This document shows, piece after piece, positions 58,192 to 64,000 of a stretch of 64,000 bases of DNA. The position numbers and the translations under genes are program-made. Source of the DNA: Lentinus brumalis (taxonomy: Eukaryota > Basidiomycota > Agaricomycetes > Polyporales > Polyporaceae); the NCBI GenBank assembly GCA_001792895.1, contig MARA01000067.1:62001-126000 (forward strand). The letters are read 5' to 3'. The notes under the pieces are model-generated. The model saw nothing but the letters and a program-made list of their open reading frames with translations. It searched no databases and was not told the origin of the DNA. Position 1 is the first letter of the stretch, and the number at the start of each line of letters is the position of its first letter.

Positions 58192-60109
58192 AGGTGTGTG
58201 TTCTGGGTGTCGTCGTCGTTGTCTATTCGCGACTGACGGGGTTGTTTGCAGGGGTCCGTTGTTGAGCGATTACATGGACTTTGACCGGTCACGGGTTTTG
58301 AGGACTTGATATGGACTTTGCAACACGGACTTCCCCTCCCAATCATCACGACGGACTCTGCTGTGCTATACTTGAGGAACCATGTACCAGTGTCCGAATG
58401 TCAGTATCGTGTGTACACCGAAATGATGAGTGTGTAACGCTCATGAGCGGTGATGTCAAATCCCCTTCACGCCGCTCCGCTTGAGTCATTGCGAACAACC
58501 ATGCCCGATCCGCGAACCGGCCTCTACTGTCGACGCGCACGAAGGCACCCTCGTCATAGGTCCTGCGCGATGAATATACTTATGCGAAAGACTCCCACTC
58601 GGGCCGAGAGTACAGAAACAATTAGTTGTTGCTTGACATCTCATGACCCTCAGAAGTAGTTCGGGGTGTTGGTGAGGTACACTCTCCAGAACGCGCTGAT
58701 GTGTCGGGCTCGGAGCAAACCTCGTACTCAGGGCTCAAGTTGGGAGCTTGGGACGATGCAGCGCGTACAGAGGTTTCTCTAGAAGGTTGAAAGATATGTG
58801 AGAGGTAATGGAAGGCATGCTGATTCGTGTAACGAGCGACGTACAAGTCGAGAGGCGGTCAGAGTTCATAGCCGAGGAGACCGGGCAAATTCGGAGACAT
58901 GGGGCGCCTATGATGATTTGCGGACAGTGGCTTTTCTCTTTCTCTTGCACCACCACCACCACAATCGTCCCTACTCCACCCCGCTCCGCTGCGGAAAGCT
59001 GACCGGAACTATGTGCTAGGACTTGATCTATCTGTCTATTTTCCTGAGTGTCTGGGGTACGGCGACACGATGCTTGAAGGCTGCGCGGAGCGGTTACGGA
59101 CGACGCTGACGGCGACAGAAGATAGGAGGGACCTTTTCGAAGTAGGGTGGCAGGTAAGCGGCACTTGCGTGTCTTGCGGCTCAATGTTGTCCTGGAATCT
59201 CTTCCTGAATGGCCCCCACGAGCCACGTAGACGTTGCCACGGACTGAGGATGTTGGGTACGGCTCTGGAGCGTGGGCTCTCTCCTGGAGCGTACTCTCCA
59301 TCGAACGCTAACTGAAACTTGCGCTGACAAACTTGCTGGTCGCTCGGGAATGCTGGTTTGGGCACACGCAACGCACCAAGTCACTCTGTTCTGCACGCGG
59401 GCGCCGCTCACCCGCACGCCGGACAGTATGCACCTGGAAAAGGCTGGAATTTGCCGTCAGCGTGTACACGAACCTGAGACGTAGGGGCTCACAAATGTGT
59501 CGCTCGCGCGAAGTCGTTCCGGACTCAGCTGCAACCTTTGGATCTTCGGGAGATGCTTCGGACTAGGTGGACGCGCGACTCGGAGAGGATGAGAGGGCTC
59601 ATGTAGCAGGTGCGTCCGTCGAAGAGCTGACATGCCGATGGCTATGAGTCACTCGACATCCTTGAGAAACGCACAGCTGGAGGCGTAGTATGAGGTCGCT
59701 GCATGGAGCATCTCTTCGTCCCTGCGGATCGCATGTCCTCTGCCTTGAGTAGGTTCAGGCTTCGCGGTGTCTCGTGGAGAAGCTTCGGCCTTTGGATTAG
59801 CGGCGGTGCCATCGCTCCTTGGAAGATGGAGAGCGTGCCAGCGCATGAAATTCTTGAACGCAGCCGTAGATACCGGATTGGCAAGGTGACGGTTTAGAAA
59901 GCTTGGAGACCTCACTAATATGACACCGCCCGCACCCCTTGCCAAAACTCACGCTTGTACGTTACGATAACGATAGAGCGGACATGTCAAGACCGTTGGG
60001 GCGCGGAGAGCAGTGATGATGGTTGTAAGGCGCATGCAGGACTCGGCGAGAAGGCGAGTCCTACTACACGCCTACATAGCGGTGACACACCTCATGAACA
60101 TTTCCGGTA
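58192..60109. other. Intergenic, no supported gene
   Basis: Contains the 3' flank of the cerato-platanin gene, a CAC/CCA microsatellite near 58950 and only short frames. A minus frame of 188 codons at 58735-59301 overlaps equally long frames on the other strand and has no motif. Confidence 0.45.
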
Positions 60110-60744
60110 CAGTGTTCCCCCGGTCCTTGAGACACCCCCGGTCCTTGAGACAGACACCCTCACTGACCGCACATCGGCTCTGAAATTCGCGAAAAAATGT
60201 GCAATAGGTCAGTACAATAATGGAACTTGCTAGTACAATGTTTCTGTGGTGTGAGGTGGCACGAATGTTTAGCTAGTCTGCGATAGTATGTCAGAAACTG
60301 ACTTTTGCAGTTGAATCAGCTGCCTTCGATAGGATGCTCGTAGTCTTTCAGTCCGGACACATCTAGGAATCATTTCTAGAAGATACAAGTGGGTTTCGGA
60401 TTATTGGCAGGATGTCAGATACTGTCTGTCTCGAGACCGGAATGCCGATCATTCGGGGGCGACATAGCAGCTGTAGCGCTGAGGATCCTAGCGCATGGGA
60501 ATGCTGACATGTTGGCCCGAAAAGGCGATTATGGCTGTCTCAAGGAGTGGGGGACGCCTGTTCTTCGTATGGTCACTGTTCTGTCTCTTCCGCACTCACC
60601 TCTTGACATATCCGCTCAAGAAATATTCTGGAAGTGCTACAGTACCTCACGAATACTTTCAGAACATCGACAGTTGAAAGAACACGAAGGGAGCCTCGAA
60701 ATCAGTGTCCAAAATTCCGTGTCTCAAGGACCGGGGGAACACTG
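60110..60744 (+). mobile_element. 635-bp inverted-repeat element with TA target site (Tc1/mariner or pogo-like, non-autonomous)
   Basis: The left end begins CAGTGTTCCCCCGGTCC at 60110 and the right end is its exact reverse complement ending at 60744; the match is perfect over 26 bp. Both sides are flanked by TA (60108-60109 and 60745-60746), the hallmark of Tc1/mariner-superfamily insertion. The left end holds a second direct copy of the CCGGTCCTTGAGACA block about 20 bp further in. The internal 150-codon frame (60389-60841) runs past the element's end and shows no transposase motif, so movement would depend on a transposase supplied elsewhere. Confidence 0.85.
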
Positions 60745-60919
60745 TACCCATCAACATGAGAAACTGGGAACGGGGACCACCTCGGAGATACGTGTGCGTA
60801 CACGGTGCGGCTCGGATTCTTGGGCATGCGTTGAGACATAAGTAGATCGCACTGTTCGGTAATCGACGCTAAGCTTGCAGAGATACGCGGGTCTGGATGC
60901 CAGGTGCTACTAAGTAGTA

Positions 60920-62862
60920 TTATGTCCGCGATCTATAGGATAGTTCAACTGGTCGATCGTCATCCTTGGAGATCCAATACCGCTCGGCCTCTCCCCAATC
61001 CCATATCGTGAGACCCACTGCCTCCTCGCTCGGACCGTACAGGACAAAGTCCTCGATGTCTTCGGCACCGAGAGAGGCATACTGGGCATGCACTGCGTCG
61101 ACCACCGACGCGGGCGCACGGTTCGGCCAGCATGCGCGCGGCGGCACCGGCTGCACGGCCAGACGTTGGATCGGGCAGGCCATGCGTGCACGTGCGCGGA
61201 TGAGAGAGCGTATGGCGCTCAGCCAGGCAGGGTACGGATCGCCGGTGTTTGTTCTGTCCTCCCTGTAATCCGGCATAACGATTGTCAAGGAGTGTAAGGC
61301 AGGGCACAGGATGGACTGTGATCCGCGGTTGTCATCCTGGCTCAGAGCATGGCAGATGTGGATCAGAGAGTCTTCGCTGTCGGCACCGCCATGCTGGGTT
61401 GCGTCGTCAAACACTATCATGACCTCGAGGGTGGTGAGACAGATGGTTTCTCGCAGGATTTGCGTGATCGTACTGCTAGGAAAGTCGAGGCGCAGCTGCA
61501 GGGATGACAGAGTGGACAGCGGAAACATGGTTGGCAGCCGAGAGAGCCACACCGACTGATCTTCCTCTGTTCCTGCTGCTGAAGACAGCTTCACGTTGAG
61601 CCAAAAACCGGAGGAAGTTCCGTCCGCCACGATCTCCAATTGCGAATATCGAGCGTCGAGTGTCAGGCGGTTGGTGTTCTCCGTCGCAGGAAGGCCCGAG
61701 ATGACGGATTCCGCAAGCATCGATGCGGCGGAATCACTACGATATAAATGGTGAAGATAGACGCGACAACTGGATGGGATGGCCAGCGGGCGCATGAGCG
61801 CGAGGGACCGCCCAAGGCTCGGTATGTTCACTAAGACAATGAGTTTCAGGCGTGGGAGCTGTATCGGCTCGCCGTGTTGTCCATCCGCCATTTGTGCCAC
61901 CTGATTGTAATGCGAAATGTGCAGTATTTCGAGCGCAGGCAGGTGAGCGAGGATATCGAGGATCGACGACAAGGGTATACCATTATAATGAAGGAAAGAT
62001 AGGAAGAGGTGTGTGAGTGATGGGGGAAGGTCGCTCGGGAGCCACTCCGAAACATGGGTCATTGCGAGGGCGCGCAGACGAGGAAGTTTGGCCTGGCATA
62101 TGAGCGTGCGGAGGACGGCAAGATTGGCATAATCGGGAGAGGAATTGGACTTCGTCACAGTCAAACATTCGAGGTTTGGACAATGCATGGAACGAAGACG
62201 TTCGTGGAGATTGTCATACCCCGCCGCAGCCGGATATGCAATATCGAGCCTGCGCAGGCGGTCGGCGAGCGAGGGAATGGGGAACAGCAAATTCGAGGTG
62301 TGAAGGCGTGACGGTGGAACGGGATAGAAAAGCGATATAGGGCCAGGAGCTGAGCGCCGCAGGGCAAACTCCTCGAACTGCTCTAGGTTGCGGCAATCGA
62401 TCCTCTGCCACAGGACGGAGTGTGCGAGCGCGGTACTACGCCATTGCCGGCAGACATGGGTGAGCAAGAGCAAAGGGCCCGTTTCCACTCGCCCATATGA
62501 TCGGAAACCAAGCACAACAGTCCGGCAGGGATCCTTCCGCAATAGCGATTGTTTGAAGATTTCAAGAAGGATCTCGTCGGGGAGCGTGTTCACCGGTACT
62601 CTGTCGTTCACCTCTCTGCAGACGGTGATCTTGAGGCGATGGATGGTCTCGATCGACTTGTGTAGCTATCAGTAAGCGAATGTCAGACTTGTATGCGTCG
62701 GATGGAGTACTGGGGACTGACTGAAGTGAGACTGAGAGAAAGACGGGTGAGCTCGACTCAAGGGTAAGGTCAGCGGGATACGCACCTCATGGATTTCCGG
62801 CAGGTGATAAACGCATCCTGCAGTTGGTTGATAACTTCCAGGAAGTTGTCGTCAGAATTCAT
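60920..62862 (-). CDS. F-box / leucine-rich type protein, family member 2
   Basis: The main exon, 62665-60920, starts after a TAG acceptor with LHKSIETIHRLKITVCREVN and continues NTLPDEILLEIFKQSL, LLLTHVCRQWRSTALAHSVL and LWQRIDCRNLEQF, a full F-box. About 470 residues of leucine-rich repeats follow, ending with VDAVHAQYASLG and WDWGEAERYWISKDDDR. It is a paralogue of the gene at 19.3-21.3 kb over its whole length, including a 77-nt first exon (62862-62786; MNSDDNFLEVINQLQDAF). As in the paralogue, exon 1 ends in phase 2 and the main exon reads in phase 0, so an intermediate mini-exon or non-standard splice is needed. The first in-frame ATG inside the main exon lies well within the F-box, which favours translation from the upstream exon. 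Probable role: Skp1-binding receptor of an SCF ubiquitin ligase. Confidence 0.85.
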
Positions 62863-63510
62863 CGCGAGGGTATCGTGGTTGTCGCAGATTGTATGTGGTA
62901 GAGAATGGGGATTGGCAGCGCCCGCCTTAGCGAGCTACGCGCCGTCCAGGCGTTAAACCTCGGGAGTCAAGACAGAGTGCAAGCTGCCAACTGATAACGA
63001 GCGGCTTCGTTCGGCACTCCCAAAACGCTCTTTTTTCAGACATCTAGCCGGGACTCTGTTCGATCTAAGCGGGACGGCCCATCATGCCAGCTCGTCCGCA
63101 ATACCGTGGGCAGGGCGTCTGGTGGTACGCACAGTACACGATAGATCTAGACGGCCACTTCATGTATCTTGACGTAGAAAGTTCTTTTTCACGTAGACAT
63201 GTACCTATTCCACAATTCCGTACGACCCGATTGTCCCCCAGCTCCCTCCTGCGCATGGGACAGCACAAATACAAAACTGCTCGTACGAAGTTCATCCTCA
63301 AACATACATACACAACTATTGGGAGAGTGCCAGAGAGCACAACAATCCTGGTGAGAGTGGGCAGCCACGCAAGGAGCAGGAAAAGCATGTTAGCGCACAA
63401 TGTCGAGATCCCGAAGGTATGCAGGAGCTCGGCTCAATGCTTGGTCGCAAAAAATGTCGCGCACTGCGAGTCCACTGTCCCCCTCTGCTCCAACACCTGT
63501 AGCTTGCGCC
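62863..63510. other. Intergenic between divergent genes
   Basis: About 650 bp lie between the start of the minus-strand F-box gene and the plus-strand coiled-coil gene; it should hold both promoters. No TATA box stands out. Confidence 0.4.
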
Positions 63511-64000
63511 ATGGTGAAACGGCTGTCCCCGGCTCAGGTGGCTGCTCGTCGGGCATCCATGCAAGCCATCAATGGGCGCAGATATCAGTCAAACTGCGAG
63601 AATATCAGGCCGCACGGAGACTCACCCAGGCCGGCGCCCACCACCCCGCGAGCGGCAGGCTTGCACCGCAATCATCCAGCGTCACCCGGGACCCCTACAC
63701 CAGCCTCAGCAGGAGACCACTGGAACACCAGGCGAGCACTGGAGGATATGAAGATTAAGTACGGTGTCGAACAGGCACGGTGCGAGGCGCTACAGAAGGA
63801 TCAGCGGAACAGCCGGCGGCGCGAGGAGAGGTCATGGGCCGCGCACGGAGAACTCACATCTCTCTGCCAGGGACTCGAGTCTGTCGTTGATGCTGCACAA
63901 GAGGGCATTGCGGGCGCACGAGAAGAGGCTGCTGCTGCGCAGCGTGATGTAGCGGTTGCCGAAGGCCGTGTTGCCCACGCGGAACAGGAGCTTGAGGGGC
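63511..64000 (+). CDS. Coiled-coil protein, partial, continues beyond the right edge
   Basis: From ATG 63511 the frame is open for 163 codons to the window end. It begins MVKRLSPAQVAARRASMQAI, has a Pro/Ser-rich stretch (DSPRPAPTTPRAAG), then long charged helices: TRRALEDMKIKYGVEQARCE, QRNSRRREERSWAAHGEL and an Ala/Glu-rich coil EGIAGAREEAAAAQRDVAVA. No signal peptide is seen. Agaricomycete proteins with a similar basic start and long coil exist and are often near transposable elements, but I cannot name the family. No intron is needed within the visible part. Confidence 0.7.
   Translation, partial: MVKRLSPAQVAARRASMQAINGRRYQSNCENIRPHGDSPRPAPTTPRAAGLHRNHPASPGTPTPASAGDHWNTRRALEDMKIKYGVEQARCEALQKDQRNSRRREERSWAAHGELTSLCQGLESVVDAAQEGIAGAREEAAAAQRDVAVAEGRVAHAEQELEG

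Noticed and set aside
60389..60841. 150-codon frame inside the 635-bp element as its transposase
   Set aside because: It extends past the right inverted repeat and has no DDE or helix-turn-helix features.

Overview
The window is nuclear DNA of a filamentous basidiomycete, most likely an Agaricomycete of polypore type. The coding regions are GC-rich and cut by many short GT-AG introns, mostly 50-90 nt. The gene families fit that lineage: a WOPR (Gti1/Pac2) regulator, F-box/leucine-rich paralogues, MYND-type proteins, a single-exon cerato-platanin, a DUF6532 protein and a Plavaka (KDZ-type) transposase. Gene models were built by hand from translated exons and splice signals. Where all exon lengths add up to a multiple of three with conserved motifs across each junction, I treat the model as strong.

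Layout. 1-14.3 kb is the ordinary conserved part: a nuclear regulator resembling the HAPSTR1/C16orf72 family (minus, 1050-3068) lying between two short inverted repeats, a small unknown protein (4471-5090), the 13-exon mismatch-repair endonuclease PMS1 (5806-9867), and a WOPR transcription factor (12970-14252, minus). Two long stretches (9.9-12.9 and 14.3-19.3 kb) hold no gene I can support. 19.3-23.9 kb is an F-box cluster on the minus strand: one intact gene, one C-terminal remnant of a paralogue, and one F-box-like gene with a frameshift. A second intact member of the first family lies at 60.9-62.9 kb.

24.3-55.6 kb is the remarkable part. A ~10.6-kb unit occurs in tandem: copy A (24258-33878, left-truncated, internal deletion), copy B (33879-44487, complete) and copy C (from 51789, older, diverged, incomplete). 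Each unit carries a MYND-type gene on the minus strand. A and B also carry a multi-exon coiled-coil gene on the plus strand and a two-exon gene of a fungal 'GWPxxIPF' family. A 7,301-bp Plavaka-type DNA transposon (44488-51788) sits exactly at the B/C junction. The uninterrupted A/B junction at 33877-33878 acts as a paralogous empty site, so both transposon ends and a 2-bp CT target duplication can be read directly. The transposon carries three genes: a DUF6532 protein reading leftward, the transposase reading rightward from a shared ~260-bp divergent promoter, and a downstream accessory coiled-coil/basic protein.

55.6-64 kb holds a secreted cerato-platanin (57772-58191) with a clear TATA box, a 635-bp non-autonomous terminal-inverted-repeat element flanked by TA (60110-60744), the second F-box paralogue, and a coiled-coil protein running off the right edge (63511 onward).

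The genes do not form one pathway. The window reads as a conserved housekeeping block joined to a fast-evolving accessory block built by tandem duplication, gene decay and DNA transposition.
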